A stretch of 64,000 nt of DNA from Paracoccaceae bacterium (GTDB lineage Bacteria > Pseudomonadota > Alphaproteobacteria > Rhodobacterales > Rhodobacteraceae), in NCBI GenBank assembly GCA_027486345.1, contig JAIXPH010000060.1, positions 38,231 through 102,230 of the forward strand, given 5' to 3'. Under the pieces are notes generated by a model. That model searched no databases and had not been told where the DNA came from. It was given only the letters and a program-made list of their open reading frames with translations. The number at the start of each line of letters is the position of its first letter. Position 1 is the stretch's first letter. Position numbers and translations under genes: made by a program. Positions 21,001 through 24,025 of this stretch are shown piece by piece.

Positions 21001-22013
21001 ATCCGCAAACGGTGATGCTGTCGGCGCAGTCCAACACCTCTGCCAGCGTGCTGGTGGTTGAAGAAAGCTCTGTCAGCGCCGATACCAGCCGGTCCACCAC
21101 CGATACCGTCGCCATGGCGGTGTTCAATGCGGGCATGCTGCGCGGGCAACGTCTGGGCAATGCTGCGCTGGTGACGGCACAGCAGCTTGCCGCAGCCGCC
21201 ACTGCGCCCAGCTATCAGATGGTGGGTCAGTCGGGGGCGGTCACGGTCACGGCAGCACAGGCGAAATCGCCGATCCGGGTGGACTATACCGGCACGGTCG
21301 ACAACGCGGTGATCATGCTGACGGGTTCGCACCAGTCTGGCGATCCCTATACGCTGCGGGTCGTGTCGCGTGATGCGACGGGCTTCTCCTTTGTCATCGA
21401 AGAGTGGGAGTATCAGGACAAGAACCGCGCCAAGACCGAGACGATCCAGTGGATCGCCATCGCGGCGGGCAAGTACGAACTCGCCGATGGCCGCAAGGTC
21501 GAGGTGGGGACCGTGTCGGCGGACATGACGGCCAAGTCGGTGAACTTCACCGCAGGCTTCACGACGCCGCCGGTGGTGGTGACGTCCTTGATGTCGAACA
21601 ACGACACCAAGACGGCCAACGCCTCGCCCTTCTCGGTGACGAAGTCGGGCTTCTCGGTCAACCTGCAGGTGGAAAAGGCGCAAGCCCAGACCCACGCGGC
21701 AGAGACCGTGGGCTACATCGCGATGTCGGCCGGCGGCACCGCCGCGGCGGGCGTGGCGGCGACGGTGACGACGGGCGGCACGGCGGCCACATGGACGCCT
21801 CCGGCGGGCTTCAGCTCGATGGTGGCGGTGGCAGGCACCCAGACGCGCAACAACGCGGAACCGGTGTCGGTCAAGACTCAGGCCGTGGCCGGGTCCGGCG
21901 TGAAGCTGCTGCTGGAAAAAGAGGCCTCGAAGGGCCCGGTCCTGAGCATCCCGACCGAGACGATCGGCATCATCGCCTTCCTGCGGGGCGCGATCTACGG
22001 GCGCAAGCTCTGA
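1..22013 (+). CDS. Giant RTX/beta-strand-repeat surface adhesin, 5'-partial
   Basis: The frame is open from base 3 to the TGA at 22011-22013, giving 7,336 visible residues; the start lies upstream. From N to C terminus I see repeated Y-x-Y/F-rich modules (to about 1100), Ala/Ser/Gly beta-helix-like repeats (1110-3400), a short coiled coil (3700-3830) and an aromatic-rich stretch (5190-5560). These are followed by three Ig-like repeats (6634-7575), one lectin-like module (10770-11560) and hundreds of residues of GRD/GGGxD repeats (11760-14560). Then come RTX nonapeptides of GGxGxDxLxGG type (16230-17880), a Gly/Thr linker (about 18575-18640) and four C-terminal tandem units (18640-22004). I noticed no cysteine. 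The make-up fits a calcium-binding, secreted filamentous adhesin of the 'giant protein' class. An N-terminal signal such as a LEPR-XLL motif would be upstream and cannot be seen. The downstream HlyD, M50 and SecA-like genes are probably its export or processing partners. Function is inferred from architecture. Confidence 0.9.
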   Translation, partial: DKNGNALTVTVTKDDGASHTDVAGTGADAGARILTAGARSGTADDAAREGSVLINISGVVATLEISYMGQGDIELTDLQFVLDPRTSADYFAGVADGQQMLTSDTSIFPLWKEETQLVIITASNHIDATVPLTADYATVQGSVMAITEDGETRYYQRVSSKALTVNQDYLTATTAQQGGGTELTYKVSGDWADITEQAVQDSDIKSSGSVASGDVLRVVFNGAERFFRLKGDTAITVDADYARGVVDGKDQWSPVGDASVNRTWTDRTVVMDADKRMRVHIAPQTVDTSVTDAGWEEMTEAPLDANFDDLRNYVVMGKKLYTLRPAMLVQNTDGQMYQYKRTAPVLVDQDLFAINYATDPNWVNLASGAATGANITVKAEMSSNITAFVGAFAVAVAAGGYGQSGAGSGAQGVNIIDYDTVADVYGAELTAALGTITVAAQDTSSIIADVKSASIAATLAAAGSAISIGVSLADATIGGNVRAAMRDSSVVAAKGLDILTTDNRYISVVSEASSISASTGFGGAMSGGGANATITDRGTREALLTGNGTQSVNLIGAARVLLTSESRLEANISSMSIAAGMFAVAASGAVAIVNAAGQFYARAEGVDVTASSLTVNATRLMSSQAMVRGLSVATTMGVGASVATVQISSDVRAFAGGAGATFTLGSLSVAARLAASSGRDLSDVQAYASGGGLLLGVQSTNATSINRATVLSGLSGGTFSVTGALAVTSDATGRQYARSRGIAGGLIGIGATDGTLSSLSTVNSTVSANTTVSYAGSMQLAAAAVDENYLDIEAGAYGLASGAAAKGTTNANSSVFTGFLDGTSISNRALVRVAGTLTIAATYRAMPTGILTTSAFGAIAGSGADITHNVGGRTQGRFGNYSDVMAGAIDGIVANALNGSSFVDAKTGGLASGASSTTNTNINFTAEFIIGQNAKLETTLDAGNLKLKTENSLRHADRVKLVTGGAISGAGAYGNLTANDLVSQIIVSENARIYAAGTLELEATHVGNTNLQSYSETFGAATVAIGTATTIVTPIQQILFKAGSITQAEGNIYASAGSNKDLVLPDQSYSSRVDNFAGSAIPISDLKTIALYEADNRVHIQSGARLEGFANIDLNADGWGDVGVTGVAKATNWTSAVASALGGGNVGSGNGKRRAESFGEVINDGTVVTGQRRNRILFTKVDTLTGLTVVDMSKTVNINNVATGTTVDEFGNPTIRFTSARAGLQAPQFIEIEKAKANLAIYSASTNQTMKNFYIQQIARLEEELLLLGLAERRGSAVIPTAPVVEVVTVAPVNAQAGRVRVLSDYFYGSGTFDVPKSARIEIHHNSPAQLVIEALSIPMFNGGIYYNGKDITVGSATSAQVQAKAKAENDFNVGMNNQTYNGDDNLGRYSSAFNAPSFTLSAASLSAGSTDPEIIIDVGNIALYADPRTGAVPPAQTITIKGNVNAPTAKLTVKNPSNGGSIIVTGEVMVKSLVLESKSSVSISGVQQAHIGGDPIGNFVPLYYQGVYNPEVALNRQIGRSDYSTNNGITNIKAERVTVDAEWLNLNGTIQAGSKVFNLTLDQSIANQILAAQRGGANYTTIEVPNAPDFTLIYDRQSAQLIVKALRPGGGVVDLSGRVVNTGYGRVIANGGYPEITITNNINMAQFSTQWDLVVEDLDTDRRGLGQIKITDKQTGWFTLYTVNENSTVKVERDRVMGGSYSVTNYGSAGGGEAWMEANLPDYAPQAGMRYAWVIGQETRTRETARWEESNWLGIFNLGSRGIPVPPVTQTLSSALVPDSNYFYSAPWQANDAYVYAYDEVVTSATEWKQTYYNVRSSWYGKKTYTYQYNRNVGKFLTHSHSVKADYAIDIDFLWNDQGKVDIDAKGADLVIDGRITNTLGAVTLASQRDVTAKSSVDPESPTGGGQPKANIMGRQITITAGGRIGTDSTALPITISTPKNGASAVGYRLDATAVTGINIRQYTGTLRVGTVSAASGDTRAAVILSNDGSYNPSNSNDLGGIVRAAGGSHLIRGGAITLNSTKGGVGLAGSGNDILLDTGVTSDDVLTVLSADDVYLREINDGNSGRSDDLRVKEISAAGMAVWINVDNGSLVDGNGKEVVDERAVSELMGTVWTDMQLTADTGGNQKVEDAKTQLRATKTREYSTYWTWRAAQEAAYDTYWTTRGTQEEAGVLSDVLAGDAEIVFSDAREAELLADYRAKILTNLEPQWGLVTGTAAVNASISVTWGRTTRTVITAANGTWSASFSKADLEGVDEATAPTVTGTYGNLVTQRGASDAAVTTAAEKLLAAYRTRATAEFRLLDGVFGLATYGAVTGTASAGATVSVTWGAATVSTKADVFGRWSAAFAYDDVHALSESVAPTATGGTVANYTRGMNNADFDSAAYLDLVLADDGLHDLLLASGDTVSLLRVYAEEALKSGSATATLARATTAQLDSATATAATSLTTLVNSRSEQFRILSTYYAETTYATLAGTGTAGATVTVSWNGVTRTGKVYGDGRWAVAFTEAHIGTQATETSVTASTGSATITKRVIGALNTDYIVPLTTNEENTISGSIKVWSSDELIYGFGGGLLKPVTDTNTAIEDDNIIAGSFNFTVAGNVGLTEGQELIDLNSTLTGPQRLLLAAAERSDVNFLLTDRIAATVNFSVTGNRLDRRSGTTGTAFNTIFKAGDVLQIEGRTANATETRFFTIASVTADRITFTSTGRVVGAMENNIDVYLSSVSLNPMGNDATALATIDASDLRKVISVDGQKFTGFAVGDEIVLTNFSGSAAGITAASKRPSANVNTALTPYVITSIASDGSWVKFDRDLTAEANIAINLRQNIILKWVQVQLRDDLNISVSGTVKGSAGGDTFLSSEGDIRLDLVTAGASARIKAGDSLISVLSGTTDNVRAVKSIVFEAGQGNIGSSTNRLWYDITGGTVYNMTARAAGDVWLGETQGDAMIGSIFSKAGNVDFYAAGVDANIVDAANNAFVKIEANDIRLRANGSIGSASNPFEIEARGAGNVAGTGWVTLMAGTDGDDDIVVHAPNGNMILRNVYAGGDVTLEALLSITDGVDLIDPTDIYSAEDTTTGLVRADITANSITLTAWNGAIGAAGNELDIDMSQSRDGLLTTWSGLDTYVNEAQGKGDVRLNTVGTAPIAQLTTINLTGTYAVGDMVQVAIEGDSVTYTVSEYDLTEDGVGGDSVTGSSLAALSNIAAKIVALLNAASAISARLVAAAQAASITLSGRIAGEAFGVVVQRNGASSGFSVNETIAAAPGHSAFITAVSGSIFNAAPTGTSNVSGGKAFLFAANDIGEVDNPIQTVVGTLQGESTTGDTYLVNTGDLTIRAFSGGADSTGMKAGGQIQVTAKSPITISSDVYAAGNIIYIATDSPSDNRDNLTIEGGVTVRSYSGEIMLFAGDNLSIAASATVSGEHGLSLNTDVGGGVDGGGGNVTIAGKLATGSGKLFIGTSDASDTVTIAATAEFDLGNAPVEGVMSDFVLATGGGADSIFIRGAISADHIVITTGTGNDSLTTTADLTAIGVLGAQNARIGGDIRIDMGNDSDASDSISLGGDLTAARDVVVTKLPTTEHSVVIGIDKDADPLKPAVGQVGEVTVSTAQMANEIEVTFDAAIVNPVIALTGHAANAPYTLRVTSYTNTGFKFRVENWLGNAASLSANLKVNWLAVAEGSHLLADGRAVEAKRVSASSTAATVTFDTAFTQLPVVLTSVMSGMGTEAATADAYDIGQGSMTLRLKARDADSNGVAAQTVGYIALSAATTTLSGTVVLKPNALTMSNGSVDYGQTFADAVVFGQRQTLVDGDAGTTVIVTEGATSATLRFEEESTDGTHGAETLGFVALAKGVFPTSGRNPVTAAAVQTGERVTVERDGSVAIYAYLGSNATIDLATADYSNTTLWALETNNASDTGILTMTASSGGSVTAGRDVLIRTGGGADVLTLNGTVESGRDILIQTDQGADSLTTSAAFTAERHLTIEAGGGTDTLVIGAAMTTNTGALTVNLMLGDESGTAAVPNRQVFRMSGALSAATHLQVLASGTVGNDITVTGVSTAGDDILFRTDKGADVITINGNVQADNVTMSLGANDDRLAITGTVKSVGGTDSTVDTQTTYGDITFDFGTDADTLDSLVLVGSLDAERDARILKLPKTEYEATIGQVQSQKVEKGERVTVRDGAAVIYEFIGFAAKTYDLGDASIYTNKAFWKVVSNFSENTGKLTASLSAKGEVKAGRDLIVWTGGGDDVWTTVGLMDVTRNVLFRMDRGLDRVVAAEDITTETGVIAFEMGDSPATDRGPFADKNARPQEVVFDKGAIITAGTDLIVTSNDAGDFRLLATADVVAGRDILITTEGGRDLFDFDTTITATRNIIVQSGVETDVMIVAEGIEATEGAIYIDLDIGNERDLSLRQQLELTEGPLVAGTSLTVLASGKAGTDVTTTGTWETGTFARLSLGTGNDTITHVGSIDVGTYLSASLAAGTDSVLIDGAVTTGELVSIDLGAGPASSATGSKATGPETLQVTGDLIAGTSISLLKSGTDAATVTMDSKLSAATFILTRMGSGDDTLLFSDTVTAGTDLTLSTGGGVDTVTFAKAVRATAGSALLDFGAVRADRSRLTLSDTLRAGVDITLVNTGTGGLTTTIAAAVTAGRNIVLDTGDGYDVIDSKAVITAGRNITVTMDGGGDTLTLSAAAGLSAKGDVSVNMGDFDGIADEAKALGKIDAGGGLVISNRGAGPSNLDLTGGEIVAGKGGFTLQTGDGADTVGMTGLVITSAGAITLDFGGGDDVVTGQGGQLAATDTLTLRFGAGNDRAGFTGMDLSGDKVIFDQGDGNDLLILTDLTNLGGTSSILGGLGNDEVQIIRLPAQKSGDTLTIDGGDGADTTRIQMYGGQTGEGISYDIAVRDTGNAKSGADLLDVRGTDEEDLFLVRDGVLALRHGTYAELESGNLPGSQERILYDSSQDGGLWLRTAGGADFVALDDTSTGTVVDTGTGNDRVRVGQVYENRPDVTRSQSGVTESGTVTRAVTGGWLSDGVSNMALIKAGEGDDRIEVNSNLGALRVDADAGNDAVIVRSFAAADGSAALVNGNLVVAAGAGVDEVSVIGTAIADTYLMELDRIRGAGRSIVLSAATEVLRLNGGAGDDRVGIHATRTGTYTEVSGGLGSDLLNIGGAVTGLSASSSALPGAITAESADAMSWLISSRTSAQVTTIAATSLTVAGVLKLDGIAGALRLDGAGQLGENYGRSLVTVEDGAPRAVSTTAADDAAAVDRLTVRTDGASAQTGAMATAVIGGRTFQQITGMNQGDNAVTISAASGPVASNPVSQVKGIHATAMEVTEILMGSGSDKFSFTDLASVADNQTVTALVILQAGGGIDSITAQSVLGQQALVLFGDAERGETAYGTTAPTGADTINVSGQKSGVILIDGGNDADTITGGAGSVLMLGGAAGDTLNAGAGSTMMVGDSTLLIDRSTGFARIDAATLSAGADRLNGGAATEIMVGDNLTSDSFDVRNFRPTTLTATGAGLQDVIVATNTGAVIIGGAGADTITAPGARLVMGDTGVVTLTAAGVLLRAVSDTATTGGADAIRLQSGGGVVIGGIGADTISAVGGDDFILGDNGDVTFANGFIDRIESLFIAGSGNDQISGGTGRDVLIGGGGADVLTTGEGENIAIGDHAILSGLAASLAAGILIPRQGGSLVILATATEDASGGADRITGGGGRDLLVGGQGADTIMGGTGDDDIIGGHFVDVARQTVSALALADGANLIDAGAGDDVVLAANGLIQSAQNNVDARLSNGSSASADPLGRLARTIIAYTDPSHTTTRFGANIVTGGAGNDMLFGGQGNDLLLGDMALTMTATNTLDTRVGANPSVLTGTEAYTYLVATRTTAWTAVRSATATGAASLMQRNVAAGTEWMLATAAAADAGAGELVIVRPGIGALPATAGDDYIEGGAGNDVLIGGVGASDLIGGSSRTFGGLIGNSTSATAAARQAGADVILSGNASLTAAPAAGSAMLSGNGDIWKIVNGNQFATAGSVDGVTRAIIKRAIELAETEPDPTLISRLFSASKADYVVAQQVADRTYGDQSSGRPGLNGSGQSTVTARREVELAPLVNVIERSGPQISAVGFTTAAVAVTPSAAKAATATALGQLYLYDAASGGFTAQAPSRRPTSTGASGVTDVANAAGTGFFYVDDRGGVYFYNNGSSSGGGTGGGTGGGTTPPPTADLRDIGRSGSFTLAPSNVGKPVRVDFGVKITNAVIALTGTDVDGEPYTLRVTARDEDGFWVQLDEWEYQDNKRASAETINWLAIEAGVHQLSDGRLVEAGTIIADASTGTAAFAAKFSGTPVVLTSIMSRFTPESADSKPTSVTATGAEIRLQSEEARAGKAGKELVGYIAIQTGTGVQRITDGVDSTRRTFSLSGSFNNLIVLAEEQSAKQPDTGSVQIGASAGGTVTLFFDEEQSADMETSHGKEDLGIVGIELGTVRGKRQGDAAYVPRSVLDQLAAATPQEAPVLGATGTVTVATTQIAKPVRVEFGDRIDNAVVVLTGMLEVSGDPYTLRVLSRDATGFTFMVDEWEYQDNIRSSAVIVHWVAVQAGVHTLSDGRVVEAGTMLADDTSGSVNFKSTFTDAPVVITSVMSSIDGSAVDSSPIRVTRTGFDARLQEEQARGDFVRAKELVGYIAFGLGTNVEVLTTASHFGTAVSFDSSIGSPVVVADTQTLKDTDPQSAMLWSVGPKAVSVFISEEQSLDSDRRRTPLDTLGLVGFSAGLLRGTRTGDSVTVTAQQMADATTAGAALVASQTAVLGASGKLTLSTSQVGKSVRVNFGASITNAVVVLTGTSTTTSDPFTLRVLTRDATGFTFMLDEWEYQDNKRSTSVVVNWVAVAAGVHRMADGRLVEAGTVLANGQSGGATFTAGFTAGPAVITSVMSSHDPAAVDSSARDVTATGFQARLQSEDARGGIPRPQELVGYIAFGIGGSAARTVAAGGTALVTSYGRTFTNAVVVADTQTANDLDPQTVMLSAQSNTSASVLVVEESSVSADTSRSTTDTVAMAVFNAGMLRGQRLGNAALVTAQQLAAAATAPSYQMVGQSGAVTVTAAQAKSPIRVDYTGTVDNAVIMLTGSHQSGDPYTLRVVSRDATGFSFVIEEWEYQDKNRAKTETIQWIAIAAGKYELADGRKVEVGTVSADMTAKSVNFTAGFTTPPVVVTSLMSNNDTKTANASPFSVTKSGFSVNLQVEKAQAQTHAAETVGYIAMSAGGTAAAGVAATVTTGGTAATWTPPAGFSSMVAVAGTQTRNNAEPVSVKTQAVAGSGVKLLLEKEASKGPVLSIPTETIGIIAFLRGAIYGRKL
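6634..7575 (+). repeat. Three bacterial Ig-like repeats inside the giant protein
   Basis: Three copies begin at about 6634, 6925 and 7402. Each has a pattern like V/A-T/G-G-T-A/G-x-x-G/N-A-x-(V/I)-(S/T)-V-(T/S)-W-(G/N), then a strand ending in G-x-W-(S/A)-(A/V)-(S/A)-F. This is the signature of short bacterial Ig-like domains found in surface proteins. They are separated by alpha-helical spacers rather than being directly adjacent, which is unusual for Big-type stalks. Confidence 0.7.
10770..11560 (+). repeat. Internal divergent copy of the C-terminal lectin-like unit
   Basis: The translated segment has the same order of landmarks as the four C-terminal units: a beta strand ending VTFDAAI, the phrase PYTLRVTSY, NWLAVAEG, LADGRAVEA, then PVVLTSVMSG and TVGYIALS. 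The EWEYQDN motif of the C-terminal copies is replaced here by a diverged ENWLGN segment. It resembles H-type-lectin-like beta sandwiches, which is a fold-level guess. It sits between the middle beta-repeat domain and the GRD/GGGxD repeats. Confidence 0.65.
11760..14560 (+). repeat. Long array of GRD/GGGxD beta-helix repeats
   Basis: The translation repeats a pattern of about 30 residues: (V/I)-T-A-G-R-D-(I/V)-x-(I/V)-x-T-x-x-G-x-D-x-(L/I/V), for instance AGRDVLIRTGGGADVLTLNG. This is typical of parallel beta-helix passenger regions. Two embedded modules of type G-E-R-V-T-V-x-x-G-x-x-x-I-Y-x-(Y/F)-(L/I)-G start at about 11585 and 12493 and interrupt the array. Confidence 0.7.
16230..17880 (+). 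repeat. RTX calcium-binding nonapeptide region
   Basis: Glycine/aspartate-rich nonapeptides such as GGAGNDMLFGG, GGQGNDLLLGD, GGTGDDDIIGG and GGAGNDVLIGG are visible in the translation. They fit the RTX consensus GGxGxDxUx, which folds into a calcium-binding beta roll after export. Blocks are separated by non-RTX insertions of 40-100 residues, so this is several short rolls rather than one long one. In known RTX proteins such rolls lie near the C terminus and assist secretion; here four further domains follow. Confidence 0.8.
18640..22004 (+). repeat. Four C-terminal tandem units of about 850 bp
   Basis: Four units start near 18660, 19508, 20377 and 21230. Each translates to about 285 residues containing PxTLRV, D/E-EWEYQD, NW(L/V)A(I/V), LxDGR(L/V/K)VE(A/V)G, a TS(I/V/L)MS motif and (L/T)VGYIA. 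The 20-nt string GAGTGGGAGTATCAGGACAA is exact in all four copies, starting at 18828, 19683, 20553 and 21402, so spacings are 855, 870 and 849. The units look like paired lectin-like beta sandwiches placed at the distal tip, which is an inference. The recurrence shows past tandem duplication. Confidence 0.85.
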
Positions 22014-22020
22014 CCAAACA

Positions 22021-22049
22021 GCCCGACCGGACCAGACTTTCGGTCGGGC
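22021..22049 (+). terminator. Stem-loop after the giant gene (no T tract)
   Basis: GCCCGACCG (22021-22029) and CGGTCGGGC (22041-22049) form a perfect 9-bp stem with an 11-nt loop, starting 8 nt after the giant gene's stop. No T run follows, so it may be a partial terminator or an mRNA-stabilising 3' hairpin rather than a full intrinsic terminator. Confidence 0.55.
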
Positions 22050-22065
22050 AATGGAATACGGCAAG

Positions 22066-22092
22066 GACCCGGACTGACCAAAGGTCTGGGTC
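22066..22092 (+). other. Second intergenic stem-loop
   Basis: GACCC-G-GAC (22066-22074) can pair with GTC-T-GGGTC (22084-22092), including one G-U pair, with a 9-nt loop. It follows the first hairpin by 16 nt, before the HlyD-type gene. The pair of hairpins could lower expression of the export genes relative to the giant protein. Confidence 0.4.
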
Positions 22093-22167
22093 TATAGCCC
22101 TTTGTCCCGTTGCAGCCGTCCGACACCTTCGGACAAGCAATGGGAGAAATGCAGGCGGAGTAAGCAC

Positions 22168-24024
22168 ATGGAAGCGGCGCCCGAAGCTCGGCAGCCGGGA
22201 CAGTCCTTTTGGGACCTGACGCAGCCGATGGTTGCGTCAGACCGTTTGGCCGATTGGCTGGACGGTCTGTTCCATGCCCTCAGCCTGGGACGCGCGGTTC
22301 CGCTGCGCCTGTCGCTGGAGGCCGGTTCGGCCGCGGCGCTGGTTCATCCGGCGGGCCGGGTGGCGCTGGACGCAACCCTGCGCGCCGGGGCAGAGGCGCA
22401 GCGGCAGGGGCGGCTGGCCTTGGCCGGGCATCTGCCGGGCAGCGGTGCCGGACCCGGGACCACCTCTTTTGCGGTGCCGATGACGATTCCCGGCCACGGG
22501 GCCGCGTTGCTGACGGTCGAGGCGGACATCCCCGACAGCGCCGCGATGGACAGCGTGCTGACCACGGTGGCGCTGGCCATGGGCTGGATTCATGCCACCT
22601 TGATGCATGCGACCGCCGAGGCGGCAAAGGCCGAAGACTCCGCAGCGCAATCGGCCTTGCAGTCGATCGTCGCCTTCATCACCCACGGCCGCTTTTCCGA
22701 GGCGTCGCGCGCGCTGATGACCGATTTCGCCGGGCGCTACCGCTGTGACCGCGTGGCGCTGGGTCTGGCGCGCGGATCTCGGGTGCGGGTGGTGGCGATT
22801 TCCAACACCGGCAGTTTCTCGCGCTCGTTGGGGCTGGCGCGCAAATTGCGCGCGGCGATGGAAGAAGCCTATGATCAGGAACGGGTGCTGCTGTGGCCCG
22901 TGCCCGAAGGGATGGTTCCCGAAGGTGGCGCGCCGGACATGATCCTGGACCGGCAGGCCGAACTGGCCACGGGGGATACCGGGCGCTCCGTTCTGTCGGT
23001 GCCGCTGTTCGACGGACGGCGGCATCAGGGCGTGATCCTGTTCGAACGCGGCGGCGGGGTGGGCTTTGCCGCCGAGGAGACGCAGCGCATCGTGGCGCTT
23101 TGCGCGCTGTTGACGCCGATCATCCTTGAAAAACGTGACAACAACCGATGGCTGGTCGTCCGGGCCGCCGTGGCGCTGGGGGATTTGTTGCGGCGCACGC
23201 TGGGGCGCAGCCATCTGGTGCTGAAGGCGTCAATTCTGGCGGGGCTGGTGACGCTCGGGGCGTTGTTCGTCATCGAGGCCGACCGGGATGTGATCGCCGA
23301 GGCCGTGGTGCAGGGCACCGAGGTCCGCACCCTTGCCGCGCCCTTTGCCGGTTTTGTCGCCGAAGCGCCCAAGCGCGAGGGGGACCACATCCAAAAGGGC
23401 GATGTCCTCGTGCGGCTGGATGACCGGGAACTGACGCTGGAACTGACCCGCCTGATCGCGCTGCGCGCGCAGACCGAACTGGAACTGGACAAGGTCATGT
23501 CCGAACGCAACCGGGCCGAGGCGGCGCTGACCACCTCGCGCCTGCGCCAGATCGATGCCCAGATCGCCTTGGCCCAGCAGCAGATCGACCGCAGCCGGAT
23601 CGTGGCCCCCTTCGACGGGCTGGTGACGGCGGGCGACCTGACGCGCAGCATCGGCAAATCGGTGGAGCAGGGCGAGCCGTTGTTGGTCATCGCGCCCCTG
23701 ACCGAATACCGAGTCGATCTTTACGTGCCCGAAGATCAGATCGACCTGATCCGCAACGGCCAGACGGCGGCGCTGAAGGTCACGCCCTTGCCCGAGCGGT
23801 CCTATGCCGTGACGCTGCGCGACACCATGCCGGTGGCCCGCTACGAAAACGGCGGCACCCGTTATCAGGTGGAGGCGCGGTTTACCGGCCCAACCGACGG
23901 GCTGGTGCCGGGCATGACCGGGGCGGTGCGGGTGGCCGTGGACCGTCAATCCTTGGCGCAGCTGTGGTTCGGTCCGTTGGTGGACCGGGCGCGGTTGTGG
24001 CTGTGGCGCAATATGGCGCTGTAA
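22168..24024 (+). CDS. GAF-domain/HlyD-type membrane adaptor
   Basis: The product has 618 residues. The ATG at 22168 is preferred because GGCGGAG (22154-22160) lies 7 nt upstream; an earlier in-frame start lacks this. Residues about 160-322 look like a cytoplasmic GAF domain. A single membrane helix (about 349-367) follows, then a HlyD/membrane-fusion-protein region: a lipoyl-type half with FAGFVAEAPKREGDHI (about 390), a short helical hairpin, and a second half with APFDGLVTAGD, then beta-barrel sequence to the end. Canonical HlyD adaptors have a short cytoplasmic N terminus, so a GAF sensor in front is unusual. It is followed 1 nt later by the M50/HlyD fusion gene. It probably bridges inner and outer membranes for export of the upstream giant protein; the partner channel is not in the window. 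Confidence 0.82.
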   Translation: MEAAPEARQPGQSFWDLTQPMVASDRLADWLDGLFHALSLGRAVPLRLSLEAGSAAALVHPAGRVALDATLRAGAEAQRQGRLALAGHLPGSGAGPGTTSFAVPMTIPGHGAALLTVEADIPDSAAMDSVLTTVALAMGWIHATLMHATAEAAKAEDSAAQSALQSIVAFITHGRFSEASRALMTDFAGRYRCDRVALGLARGSRVRVVAISNTGSFSRSLGLARKLRAAMEEAYDQERVLLWPVPEGMVPEGGAPDMILDRQAELATGDTGRSVLSVPLFDGRRHQGVILFERGGGVGFAAEETQRIVALCALLTPIILEKRDNNRWLVVRAAVALGDLLRRTLGRSHLVLKASILAGLVTLGALFVIEADRDVIAEAVVQGTEVRTLAAPFAGFVAEAPKREGDHIQKGDVLVRLDDRELTLELTRLIALRAQTELELDKVMSERNRAEAALTTSRLRQIDAQIALAQQQIDRSRIVAPFDGLVTAGDLTRSIGKSVEQGEPLLVIAPLTEYRVDLYVPEDQIDLIRNGQTAALKVTPLPERSYAVTLRDTMPVARYENGGTRYQVEARFTGPTDGLVPGMTGAVRVAVDRQSLAQLWFGPLVDRARLWLWRNMAL

Positions 24025-24025
24025 G

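Noticed and set aside
18828..21421. CRISPR-like array from the four exact 20-nt repeats
   Set aside because: The repeats are about 850 bp apart, in frame, and inside homologous protein units, so they are protein-domain repeats. No CRISPR or cas gene was seen in the window.
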